Virus record (IMG/VR): IMGVR_UViG_3300031251_000003 | Location: 62,001-126,000 of that record | Source of the DNA: a virus | DNA: 64,000 nucleotides | Direction: 5' to 3' (one strand) | Shown: positions 7,856 through 14,784 of the stretch, one piece after another | How the letters are laid out: every line of letters begins with the position of its first letter | How positions within the stretch are numbered: the first letter of the stretch is position 1 | The notes under the pieces: model-generated | Told to the model about the DNA's origin: nothing | Database searches by the model: none | What the model saw: the letters and a program-made list of their open reading frames with translations, nothing else | Position numbers and translations under genes: made by a program

Positions 7856-8043
7856 ATATTTGTGTCGTTTGGCGGAATCCTATATGTTCCGACTACCAGG
7901 GCAGAAGAAACATACCAGACCCGACTTCCAGGTGACCATGCGGCCCGCTGAAGCGCCAGTTGGTTTTCCTTATAGGCTGCGACGTAACAACCGTCTACTT
8001 CAACGGCGTACCATCCATCTGTGAGTCCTGCTCTTCCAGTCAT
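7852..8043 (-). CDS. Small hypothetical protein, probably leaderless
   Basis: 63 aa (MTGRAGLTDGWYAVEVDG...). An ATG at 8049 lies right against the -10 box, so the RNA would start near the second ATG at 8043, 6 bases after TATACT; I choose that start. The WYAVEVDGCYVAAY pattern suggests a small beta fold. Function unknown. Confidence 0.6.
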   Translation of the reverse strand: MTGRAGLTDGWYAVEVDGCYVAAYKENQLALQRAAWSPGSRVWYVSSALVVGTYRIPPNDTNI

Positions 8044-8049
8044 ATTCAT

Positions 8050-8078
8050 AGTATATCAGGCTCGATAATAGATGTCAA
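8050..8078 (-). promoter_or_regulatory. Sigma70-type promoter
   Basis: Minus strand TTGACA (8078-8073), 17 bp, TGA-TATACT (8055-8050). Drives 7852-8043 with essentially no leader. Confidence 0.8.
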
Positions 8079-8335
8079 GCCAAATAACCTTTTGATTCAA
8101 GAAAATTACGGAATAGAGTTAGCGCACCTTCCACTTCATCTGGCTCTACATCAGTCCCGAATCCCTCGCCAATTGTATCGTCTCCTAGATAATCTAAGAT
8201 CCCTACATTATGTTCAAAGAAATAAACAAAAGCCTCAAAATCGTCGGCTTCGCAGAGATCATCAAAAGAGATCTTAAGAGGGAAGATCGTGTAGTCCTCA
8301 TCTTCACCATACCACAAGATCAATTTGTTATTCAC
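8075..8335 (-). CDS. Acidic hypothetical protein
   Basis: 86 aa, strongly acidic (ISFDDLCEADDFEAFVYFFE). Overlaps the 3' end of the HNH-RNA ligase gene by 4 bases, so it is translated with it. Not recognised; charge and size are compatible with a DNA mimic or partner protein, but this is speculation. Confidence 0.6.
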   Translation of the reverse strand: MNNKLILWYGEDEDYTIFPLKISFDDLCEADDFEAFVYFFEHNVGILDYLGDDTIGEGFGTDVEPDEVEGALTLFRNFLESKGYLA

Positions 8336-9327
8336 ATCATCATCCTGTTCTTGTCAATAGAACCTACCCGCCAGTGTGTGCGATTTGTTACATGATCGGC
8401 ACGGACATACTTGGCGACTGACTTCTGGAAGTCAGATAGAATAAAGGATCCAGACTTGCGAACAACGTAACCCTCACGGTCATCATCCTGCCAGGTCTGG
8501 AAGAACTCATCTAGATCTCCGAATCGAGTATGGGCAATTACTGGAACAGGAGTGATCCCAAGGATATCAAAGTTCTCTAGCGTTTCATCCCAACTCAGGC
8601 ATACGTTATCCTGCCAGATTCCAAATCCATAGAAGTATGATTTTAGATTATCATACTTGATCGAATGAGTCGCGGCCATATTCTCACCCACGATTCGCAT
8701 CCCTGTTGGAATCTGATAGGAAATGCTATTAGCCCAGAAGTTCTTGACCCATGTTCTAGACCAGTGATAACCACCTTCAAGAGATCGGGCATGGATATGA
8801 TCCGCGTACATGGTTGTATTCTCACCGTCAAGTTTCTCGGTAACAACTACGATTTCTTCAGGATCGAACGGAGCATCGGGGAGAACCATATCATCCTTGG
8901 AACGTCCAAGACTCCAAGGAAGATGCGGAGTACGAGGATACTTGACGTATTGGTGAAACTTACCCAGATAGGGCGCTATGATCTTCTGCACCGATTCATC
9001 ATAGAAGAGCGGGCCTCGCATACGATGACCATCAGGGAGGATGATATTCCCCCACTTATCGTATTCATGGTCGTCTTCAAGAGTATCGGGCAGAGTCACC
9101 TTATGGATACCGGCGAGCTTACGTAACTCGGTAGCCGATAGCTCAGTACTCTCAGCCTGAAGATGATGAACAGAACAAAGACTTACGCCATTGTCCAAAT
9201 GATACCCACCATCGGGCCAGAGCCGACGTTCAATCAGATGATGAGCATCGACGGCAGGAGCAAAGCACTTCACGCAGAGGAAGTTATCTCGCTCGAAAAC
9301 TGCTTCTCTGAACTCATCCCGTGTCAT
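8332..9327 (-). CDS. HNH nuclease-RNA ligase fusion protein
   Basis: 331 aa from ATG 9327, 8 bases after the -10 box (an ATG at 9333 would lie upstream of the expected RNA start). Residues about 1-55 hold an HNH-like zinc fold (CVKCFAPAVDAHHLIERRLW, then CSVHHL). From about residue 150 the protein has nucleotidyltransferase ligase motifs: EKLDGEN with the adenylated lysine, a DDREGYVVR motif IV and AKYVRA motif V. This matches RNA ligases used in tRNA break repair. A single chain joining HNH and RNA ligase domains is unusual. May work with the kinase at 42176-42622. Confidence 0.8.
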   Translation of the reverse strand: MTRDEFREAVFERDNFLCVKCFAPAVDAHHLIERRLWPDGGYHLDNGVSLCSVHHLQAESTELSATELRKLAGIHKVTLPDTLEDDHEYDKWGNIILPDGHRMRGPLFYDESVQKIIAPYLGKFHQYVKYPRTPHLPWSLGRSKDDMVLPDAPFDPEEIVVVTEKLDGENTTMYADHIHARSLEGGYHWSRTWVKNFWANSISYQIPTGMRIVGENMAATHSIKYDNLKSYFYGFGIWQDNVCLSWDETLENFDILGITPVPVIAHTRFGDLDEFFQTWQDDDREGYVVRKSGSFILSDFQKSVAKYVRADHVTNRTHWRVGSIDKNRMMM

Positions 9328-9335
9328 AACCATCC

Positions 9336-9364
9336 ATTATAACACATCAAGAGTGATGTGTAAA
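9336..9364 (-). promoter_or_regulatory. Promoter with operator-like dyad
   Basis: Minus strand TTTACA (9364-9359), 17 bp, TATAAT (9341-9336). The spacer carries a perfect 8-bp inverted repeat ACACATCA-N4-TGATGTGT, a likely repressor site. Confidence 0.75.
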
Positions 9365-9369
9365 GTGGT

Positions 9370-9585
9370 TTATTCGGCTTTATCGATCAGAACTGATGCG
9401 TTAAGTTTATTCAACTTCTTTGCCCTACGTGTCCAGAGCTTGAAGGAGAGACGAGCCATCCACCAAGTCATAAAAGTCTTATCTCTAACGATATTCATAT
9501 TGAAATCGGAACACTTATCGTCTCGAACCATAGTGACTCGCCACTTGAACGATCCAGTCTCACAATGAATCTGTGTTCTATACAT
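9370..9585 (-). CDS. Small basic hypothetical protein
   Basis: 71 aa, basic (WWMARLSFKLWTRRAKKLNK). Lies 2 bases downstream of the DNA ligase gene in the same operon. Function unknown. Confidence 0.55.
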   Translation of the reverse strand: MYRTQIHCETGSFKWRVTMVRDDKCSDFNMNIVRDKTFMTWWMARLSFKLWTRRAKKLNKLNASVLIDKAE

Positions 9586-9587
9586 GA

Positions 9588-10763
9588 TTAGACATCTTCT
9601 CTGATTCTAAGACCTACGGGGAATCGCGGGACTCCACCGTTCGTCATCCCCTGGAACTGTACGGTAAGCTTCTTACCTTCCCAGGTGGAATGATCCACAA
9701 GGTACTTCTTTAGATCATCCAGAGCGCCCTTCATCTTGACCTGGAAGGTTTCTCCATTCTCGGCTTCGCAGACGAAGAGTGCCTTGTCATCCATCTTCCC
9801 CTTACCAGCTACGACACCCTTGATTGGGAACTCGGCATCATCGAACTTCTTCACCTTCTGAAGACTATCGGTACGCTTGCCAACGTAATGACCATTGGCA
9901 CTACGAATCATGATACCCTCATACCCCAACTTGATAAATTCATCAAGAAGCCAGGGGAGAGTCTCACGGTCACCAATAGATTCGGTCATAACCGAGACAA
10001 TCGTATTCTGGGTTCCATTAGCCTCAGAACGTGTCTCAAGCTCTGAGAGTACAGGAACACGATCCTTAAAGGGGGCGTCCACCACAACGTCGTAGACCCA
10101 ATACTGGACTACCTCATAACCAGGCTGAGGAACGGTCTGACGAATCTTGCTAGTCAGTTCCTCGAACCGATCCTTGTAGGCGTGGTTATAAAGCTCACCA
10201 TCGAGGGTGATATCGACATCAGGATACAGGCGCTCCAAGGCGTCCACGATATGCGGCATCGAAGTGATGCGCTTCCTCGTGCGCGACCAGAGTGTGCAGC
10301 CACCATCCTTAACGATAGCGATACAACGATGACCATCGAGCTTCGGCTGAATGTATGCGGGGAACTGCATCTTGTGACCATCTTTCTCGAAGGTCTTGGC
10401 CAGCATGGGATTGACGCCGCCCTCGATCAGGGAATCGACTGTACCGGCCTGTGCGTCATCGATAGACTCCACGTAGCCTTTCTTCTTCTTCTGTTCCCAC
10501 TGACTCTTAGCCTCAAGCTCAGCCTGTTCCAGGGCGGTTGTGGAGTTAGCCTTACCCAGGTTCTTACCTTCTTTGATAAGCTCCTTGGCAGTCTGCGGCT
10601 TGCCATTCTGCAAACCATAGACGGTAATAATCTGACCATAAGTGAATGGGATACCGTCACCCCCACCACCGTAATAGATCCGATGCTTAAAGGGTTCAAC
10701 TGAAATATCCCACATCTGGATCTTCCCTGTTGAAGTCTTCTTGTAAAGAGTCGGTAGATTCAT
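9588..10763 (-). CDS. ATP-dependent DNA ligase
   Basis: 391 aa. The N-terminal 60 residues (WDISVEPFKHRIYYGGGGDG) resemble a WGR-type domain. The catalytic core follows: motif I KLDGHR with the adenylated lysine near residue 143, LDGELY (motif III), EGIMIR (motif IV) and a KVKKFDD-type motif V, then a beta-rich C-terminal OB-like domain. Seals nicks in duplex DNA during replication or repair. Upstream gene 10760-10999 overlaps its start. Confidence 0.85.
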   Translation of the reverse strand: MNLPTLYKKTSTGKIQMWDISVEPFKHRIYYGGGGDGIPFTYGQIITVYGLQNGKPQTAKELIKEGKNLGKANSTTALEQAELEAKSQWEQKKKKGYVESIDDAQAGTVDSLIEGGVNPMLAKTFEKDGHKMQFPAYIQPKLDGHRCIAIVKDGGCTLWSRTRKRITSMPHIVDALERLYPDVDITLDGELYNHAYKDRFEELTSKIRQTVPQPGYEVVQYWVYDVVVDAPFKDRVPVLSELETRSEANGTQNTIVSVMTESIGDRETLPWLLDEFIKLGYEGIMIRSANGHYVGKRTDSLQKVKKFDDAEFPIKGVVAGKGKMDDKALFVCEAENGETFQVKMKGALDDLKKYLVDHSTWEGKKLTVQFQGMTNGGVPRFPVGLRIREDV

Positions 10764-10999
10764 GACTTGCTCTGCTCCAATATCCCGTAGTGGTTGTTCA
10801 TGACCAACGAAGTTCTCTTGGTGATAAGAGAAAGCTCAATGATGTGCTTTCTCTCGTCCACTCCACGACTGGCCACTTCTTCGCCCTCGTTGTTAACCTC
10901 GATCCCACTCAAACACTTAGTACCCATGAACTCGACTTCATGAGAATCACGGAGGATCACAGTCTTGTTATCGAAGCGAATACGTTCATACTTGACCAT
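10760..10999 (-). CDS. Small hypothetical protein, leaderless
   Basis: 79 aa (MVKYERIRFDNKTVILRD...). ATG lies exactly 6 bases after the TATACT box at 11011-11006, so the mRNA should begin at the start codon. Overlaps the DNA ligase start by 4 bases and may set its expression by coupling. Mixed alpha/beta pattern, no family recognised. Confidence 0.65.
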   Translation of the reverse strand: MVKYERIRFDNKTVILRDSHEVEFMGTKCLSGIEVNNEGEEVASRGVDERKHIIELSLITKRTSLVMNNHYGILEQSKS

Positions 11000-11005
11000 A
11001 TGTAT

Positions 11006-11034
11006 AGTATATCACGTCAGAGTGTTCGTGTCAA
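11006..11034 (-). promoter_or_regulatory. Promoter for the DNA ligase operon
   Basis: Minus strand TTGACA (11034-11029), 17 bp, TGA-TATACT (11011-11006). Contains a CACG/CGTG dyad in the spacer. Confidence 0.85.
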
Positions 11035-11045
11035 CTTGTCCTAAA

Positions 11046-11351
11046 TCAAGAATGCAAGGCTGCGTCACAAGGCGTACCGGGCGCTGTATGACAGATAGGA
11101 CAAGCCATCTCATGGTACGCCTTTACGATATCTACCTTGAGGTTTTCAATTACGTCGAAATTCTTGTCACGGGTTCGGTGAACCCAACGACCATCGGGAT
11201 GTCCACGCCAGAACTTCTCGACATCAGTAGATTCTAGCAGGACTTCGGTAGAAGTAACACGAATAACCACCCATGGATTACCGTATCGACGGATACGATT
11301 CTTCCCATGGAGAGTCTTCCCTTGAAGGGTTATGGTGTCTCCGGGTTTCAA
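11046..11351 (-). CDS. Hypothetical protein with C-terminal zinc motif
   Basis: 101 aa. The beta-rich N-terminus (MKPGDTITLQGKTLHGKNRI) is followed by CPICHTAPGTPCDAALH at the C-terminus, a common phage zinc finger. ATGA overlap with the HD gene upstream. Probably nucleic-acid binding. Confidence 0.65.
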   Translation of the reverse strand: MKPGDTITLQGKTLHGKNRIRRYGNPWVVIRVTSTEVLLESTDVEKFWRGHPDGRWVHRTRDKNFDVIENLKVDIVKAYHEMACPICHTAPGTPCDAALHS

Positions 11352-11746
11352 AAGTCTGCGTTCCTCAGTCTATTAAGTGCCTTTTCGTACCGGGGAACAT
11401 GAGAGAAACGATCTACTTTCGCCCTTGCGAGGTTGACGGTAAGGTCGATGATCTTGACATCGACGGCTCCGCTGTTCCCAGATTCTAGGATGCGAGTAAT
11501 GAAATCGTCATAAGTCTCACCGTCACGGCGACTGACGATCATTACAATATCGACAACCTCATCGGGGAACAGACCACGAAGCTCTTCTTCAGTAGCGTAG
11601 CCATCCTCGACGGAATCATGCAACCAACCAGCGATCCCCTGGGCAGTATAACCACTGAACCGGGATGCTACACGAACCAGATGCGGAAGATCGTCAGCCC
11701 TGGCTGCGATGTTGATAGCGAGATCGATGTGATGATCGTTAATCAT
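11348..11746 (-). CDS. HD-domain hydrolase, RelA/SpoT-like
   Basis: 132 aa from ATG 11746, at the expected RNA start 6 bases after TATAAT (11758-11753). An HD pattern (VRVASRFSG, then IAGWLHDSVEDGYATEEEL, and a late DLTVNLAR) matches the metal-dependent phosphohydrolase fold of small SpoT-like ppGpp hydrolases. It might degrade (p)ppGpp or a related nucleotide to blunt the stringent response; the substrate is inferred only. Confidence 0.75.
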   Translation of the reverse strand: MINDHHIDLAINIAARADDLPHLVRVASRFSGYTAQGIAGWLHDSVEDGYATEEELRGLFPDEVVDIVMIVSRRDGETYDDFITRILESGNSGAVDVKIIDLTVNLARAKVDRFSHVPRYEKALNRLRNADF

Positions 11747-11752
11747 GGACAT

Positions 11753-11781
11753 ATTATATCATGCCTCCTGTAGAAGTGCAA
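11753..11781 (-). promoter_or_regulatory. Promoter for leaderless HD gene
   Basis: Minus strand TTGCAC (11781-11776), 17 bp, TGA-TATAAT (11758-11753). It lies inside the 3' end of the upstream exonuclease gene. Confidence 0.7.
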
Positions 11782-12331
11782 GTAGTGCTTCAGCATTACC
11801 CTTGGCATCATCGACGGGATTGTGAGTATGAGTGGTCTTCCGTAGCTTCTTCCAGGAGTTATGATCCGACCAATCTCTATTAAGCCCGCTATAGAAATCA
11901 CCGATCCTACGAGCACTAAAGCCAAAGGGATTACCCAACCCGTAGAGATGGAAATAGAAGTTAATGAACTGCCAATCAAAGGCAGGATTATCGGATACAA
12001 AGACCGGTCTATCGAACAGCGTGGTTAGCCAACTCTTGAACTGGATCATTGTTAGTTGAGAGTGTTGGAAGGACTCATGCTCAGCCCTCGTATAGCCACT
12101 GATGGCCAGATTCTTCTCTTCCCATCTAATGTACTCATCGGTGCGGCCACGAATCGATAGGTCAGCGGTCGTGAGAGGCGCTGTAAGCCCGTAGAAGCTC
12201 ACGTTCTTGTGTTCCGATAGACGGTTAACACTAACGGCTCCGAAGCACACCATGGAGCCTAGAGTGGGTGCAGGCCCATCAGCCTCAACGTCTACGATGA
12301 TGTACTCTCGATCTAGCTTAGTGTCAAGCAT
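11759..12331 (-). CDS. DnaQ-like 3'-5' exonuclease
   Basis: 190 aa from ATG 12331 (AAAGGA 8 bases upstream). DEDD motifs are all visible: ExoI DVEADGP near the N-terminus, ExoII DNPAFDWQFI near residue 121, ExoIII HNPVDDAKGNAEALL near the C-terminus with the HxxxxD spacing of DEDDh enzymes. Could serve proofreading, DNA degradation or RNA trimming. Overlaps the upstream gene by 8 bases. Confidence 0.85.
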   Translation of the reverse strand: MLDTKLDREYIIVDVEADGPAPTLGSMVCFGAVSVNRLSEHKNVSFYGLTAPLTTADLSIRGRTDEYIRWEEKNLAISGYTRAEHESFQHSQLTMIQFKSWLTTLFDRPVFVSDNPAFDWQFINFYFHLYGLGNPFGFSARRIGDFYSGLNRDWSDHNSWKKLRKTTHTHNPVDDAKGNAEALLALLQEA

Positions 12332-12767
12332 TGCACACATCCTTTAGCTTAGCAATAGCTTTGGGAGAAAGAACCTTGAAGCTATCACCTGTAATTGTCT
12401 TGGTCTGGGCAATGGCAATATCGGGCTTCCAGACCCCGTTGTACTTATACAGATCAACAATAAATTCACAGCCTCCCTCATTAATCCTGATCTGAGGGGT
12501 GTAATAGATCTCGTTCCCGCCCTGCTTGATAGCATTGGAAGGAAATCGATACCCATTAGCAATAAGATCTTGATAGATCTGTTGATGTTTTGCTTTACCT
12601 TGAGCTTCGCTGCGTCGGACAGCGCCATCAAATGTAACAACTGAACATGCAACAAGGATCACGAAAAAGATAAGAAAAACAGGATCTCCTGCATAGATCG
12701 TGGACATCAAAGCAAAAAATGCTGCACTAGCAAAAATAACACCGAAGATGAAGAAGAAAACTACCAT
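12324..12767 (-). CDS. Membrane-anchored hypothetical protein
   Basis: 147 aa with two hydrophobic segments at about 3-23 and 30-48, then a soluble alpha/beta C-terminal domain of about 95 residues (IYQDLIANGYRFPSNAIKQG). Role unknown. Confidence 0.65.
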   Translation of the reverse strand: MVVFFFIFGVIFASAAFFALMSTIYAGDPVFLIFFVILVACSVVTFDGAVRRSEAQGKAKHQQIYQDLIANGYRFPSNAIKQGGNEIYYTPQIRINEGGCEFIVDLYKYNGVWKPDIAIAQTKTITGDSFKVLSPKAIAKLKDVCNA

Positions 12768-12770
12768 TTA

Positions 12771-13178
12771 TTACCTCCAATAAGGTTTGATATCAAAGTT
12801 GTCATAAAAGCCCTTAGCACCTTCGTCCCAAGGATAGCAGTACACGTTCTTGAAACGGCTCATACGTCGAGCAAGTTTAGTACCAATCCCACGGCGACGG
12901 AATCGCTTAGGAACATAAATCATCATGATTCTTCGGCCCATCGTGTAATGAGCCTCAGCGATCAGACTCCATCCCATGATGGTATTATGATTACGAGCGA
13001 TCACGATGGGAACATCCTTAGCTGAAATATCTCCTGCCTCTAAACATTCCAAAGTTCGATACATCGTTGAACCCATATCCCCATCAGGATTCTCACCCGT
13101 AAGAGTAAGCTTCTTCAGTCTAGCCCGTAGCTTGGGGCTACACTTGGAGTAGTTTGTTTTCTGCAACTTTATAGACAC
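12771..13178 (-). CDS. GNAT-family acetyltransferase
   Basis: 135 aa. The acetyl-CoA pyrophosphate loop is visible as RFRRRGIGTKLARR near residue 90, preceded by a beta strand MMIYVPK and followed by a FYDNF motif typical of the GNAT end. Substrate unknown. Confidence 0.75.
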   Translation of the reverse strand: MSIKLQKTNYSKCSPKLRARLKKLTLTGENPDGDMGSTMYRTLECLEAGDISAKDVPIVIARNHNTIMGWSLIAEAHYTMGRRIMMIYVPKRFRRRGIGTKLARRMSRFKNVYCYPWDEGAKGFYDNFDIKPYWR

Positions 13179-13360
13179 AGTTCCCGAACCCTTCTCAGGC
13201 AGGAACTCATTGCGTCATCGTTACTCATGAAAGGCTGGCCCTTAGCGAGCCGCCTGTAGTTGGTTGCGTCGAAAGAAATCAGATTGCCAGAATGACGCTT
13301 CTGGGCGATTACTACCCAACCCAGATCCTCGATCATTTCTTTAGCGGCTTGATGCGTCAT
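13169..13360 (-). CDS. Small hypothetical protein
   Basis: 63 aa from ATG 13360 (MTHQAAKEMIEDLGWVVIAQ...). I prefer this to earlier in-frame starts because GAAAGGA lies 6 bases upstream. Its start lies inside the preceding zinc-finger gene. Function unknown. Confidence 0.6.
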   Translation of the reverse strand: MTHQAAKEMIEDLGWVVIAQKRHSGNLISFDATNYRRLAKGQPFMSNDDAMSSCLRRVRELCL

Positions 13361-13520
13361 CTTCATTCCTTTCGCGTACGCATTGATTACAAATACCAAC
13401 TGGAACATCCTTGTCATTAAGACTGACCTGGAAGGGATTCTCTGGGTCAACTACCTTTTCCGCAATGTATCTCATTCGGAAACAAGAAGTACAGAAACCT
13501 AGATCTCCTTCGTATGTCAT
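13341..13520 (-). CDS. Small zinc-finger protein, leaderless
   Basis: 59 aa (MTYEGDLGFCTSCFRMRYIA ... GICNQCVRER). The CTSC and CNQC pairs form a four-cysteine zinc site. ATG is 7 bases after the TATACT box. Its 3' end overlaps the next gene by 20 bases. Confidence 0.65.
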   Translation of the reverse strand: MTYEGDLGFCTSCFRMRYIAEKVVDPENPFQVSLNDKDVPVGICNQCVRERNEDDASSR

Positions 13521-13527
13521 ACTAACT

Positions 13528-13556
13528 AGTATAGCAGATTAATATTAGAAAAGCAA
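13528..13556 (-). promoter_or_regulatory. Promoter for leaderless zinc-finger gene
   Basis: Minus strand TTGCTT (13556-13551), 17 bp, TGC-TATACT (13533-13528). Its -35 box lies in the U-tract of the rIIB terminator. Confidence 0.7.
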
Positions 13557-13580
13557 GAGGGACGGTTGCCCGTCCCTCTC
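13545..13580 (-). terminator. Intrinsic terminator of rIIA-rIIB operon
   Basis: Perfect 9-bp GC-rich stem (13570-13578 with 13557-13565), 4-base loop, followed leftward by TTGCTTTTC. Confidence 0.8.
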
Positions 13581-13601
13581 ACCTTTTGCTAGCCTGAACT
13601 A

Positions 13602-14783
13602 CTAGACCTTACGGAACCTGTGTGGTGTGGTCAGTCTCTCCGTAGAGATCCACACATGGACGTTACTCGGTAGCGACTTGCAATATGACTTATTCGGCCC
13701 TGACTCAAGAATCGTGACGGTGCGACCGACCCGCCTTGGATCAAGATCCTGGAAGATATCTCCAATGTTTACCGTAACATCCTCGGGATCGAAATCAGGG
13801 TCTACCTCTTCGTAGTCCTTGCTGATCAGCCGACCCAACTTGACCTTGACGACGTTGCCGGTTGTGGAGGACTGGCAGTAAGCAACCTGCTCATCCCGAT
13901 CAACGCTCACGACGGTCAGAGTGCGACCCTTGCGACGGGGATCACGGTCAGCGTAGACCTTGCCGACGTAGTAATCCTCGACCTGATCCTCATCGTCCTC
14001 ACGAGTAACCACAGCAGCGGTGTATTCCTGCTCGATGAGATCGACAACGGTATAACGGCAGACACGCATCTTAGCCTGTCCACAGTCCGTAGGAACGCTC
14101 ACAACGTCACGAGGGTTGACGTGAACCTCAAGCAGAGCGCCCTGCGCCCAACCTCTTGCGTAGTCGTAGGTGCCGACGTGCAGCCCCGTAGAACAGCCCT
14201 CACTAGGATCATGAGTAACCTCGTTGCGAGGCATCTCAACAACCGAACCAATTGCGTTCGGGATGGCTCCGGTCTTGACTTCACCGTCAACGATAGCGGT
14301 ACCCTGGTTGACGGAAACGTAGCCACCGTCCTCGCCCTTGCGGACGCCCTTGTAACCGATGATCAGACCGTCATTGGTGATACTGAAGTTACGAGACTCA
14401 AGCCAGGTGTAAAGCTGCTCACGGGAATGCTCGTTCGGATTGGCTAGGACGTTCTCGAAGAAGAGAACGAGTGACTTCCAATCCTCAACACCCTCATCGA
14501 GGAACCGGATGACCTGAGCCGTGAGAGCATTTGCAACCTCAACATTGTCAAGGTAGAGCCGTCCGTTGGCGGTGGTGATCCGATCACTGAGCCGCTGGAA
14601 CTTGGTTGCGGCGGTCTGAGCGACATCGAAAAGCTCGACTACGGATTCGTCATCAGCCACAACAGCGGCAACGATCTTGTCGAAGTTGACGTGGGTGGAA
14701 TGAGCCACCAATGGAGCCGAACCCTTGACGAACACGGTGATGTTCGAAGTCCCGTCCTCAGCGCCTACTAGTGTGTATTGCAT
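13602..14783 (-). CDS. rIIB-like protein
   Basis: 393 aa from ATG 14783 (GGAGAGG upstream). Features shared with phage rIIB-like proteins: an N-terminal region with VNFDKIVAAVVADD, a central LYTWLESRNFSITNDGLIIG followed by YKGV, and CSTGLHVGTYDYARGW. The C-terminus holds two similar units (YYVGKVYADRDPRRKGRTLT; IFQDLDPRRVGRTVT), an internal repeat. Follows the rIIA-like gene by one base. In T4 rIIA/B counter exclusion systems; here this is by analogy. Confidence 0.8.
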   Translation of the reverse strand: MQYTLVGAEDGTSNITVFVKGSAPLVAHSTHVNFDKIVAAVVADDESVVELFDVAQTAATKFQRLSDRITTANGRLYLDNVEVANALTAQVIRFLDEGVEDWKSLVLFFENVLANPNEHSREQLYTWLESRNFSITNDGLIIGYKGVRKGEDGGYVSVNQGTAIVDGEVKTGAIPNAIGSVVEMPRNEVTHDPSEGCSTGLHVGTYDYARGWAQGALLEVHVNPRDVVSVPTDCGQAKMRVCRYTVVDLIEQEYTAAVVTREDDEDQVEDYYVGKVYADRDPRRKGRTLTVVSVDRDEQVAYCQSSTTGNVVKVKLGRLISKDYEEVDPDFDPEDVTVNIGDIFQDLDPRRVGRTVTILESGPNKSYCKSLPSNVHVWISTERLTTPHRFRKV

Positions 14784-14784
14784 G

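Noticed and set aside
6976-7935. Long + strand open frame (319 aa)
   Set aside because: It is antisense to the ArdC-like gene, has no family pattern and arises from codon bias of the real gene.
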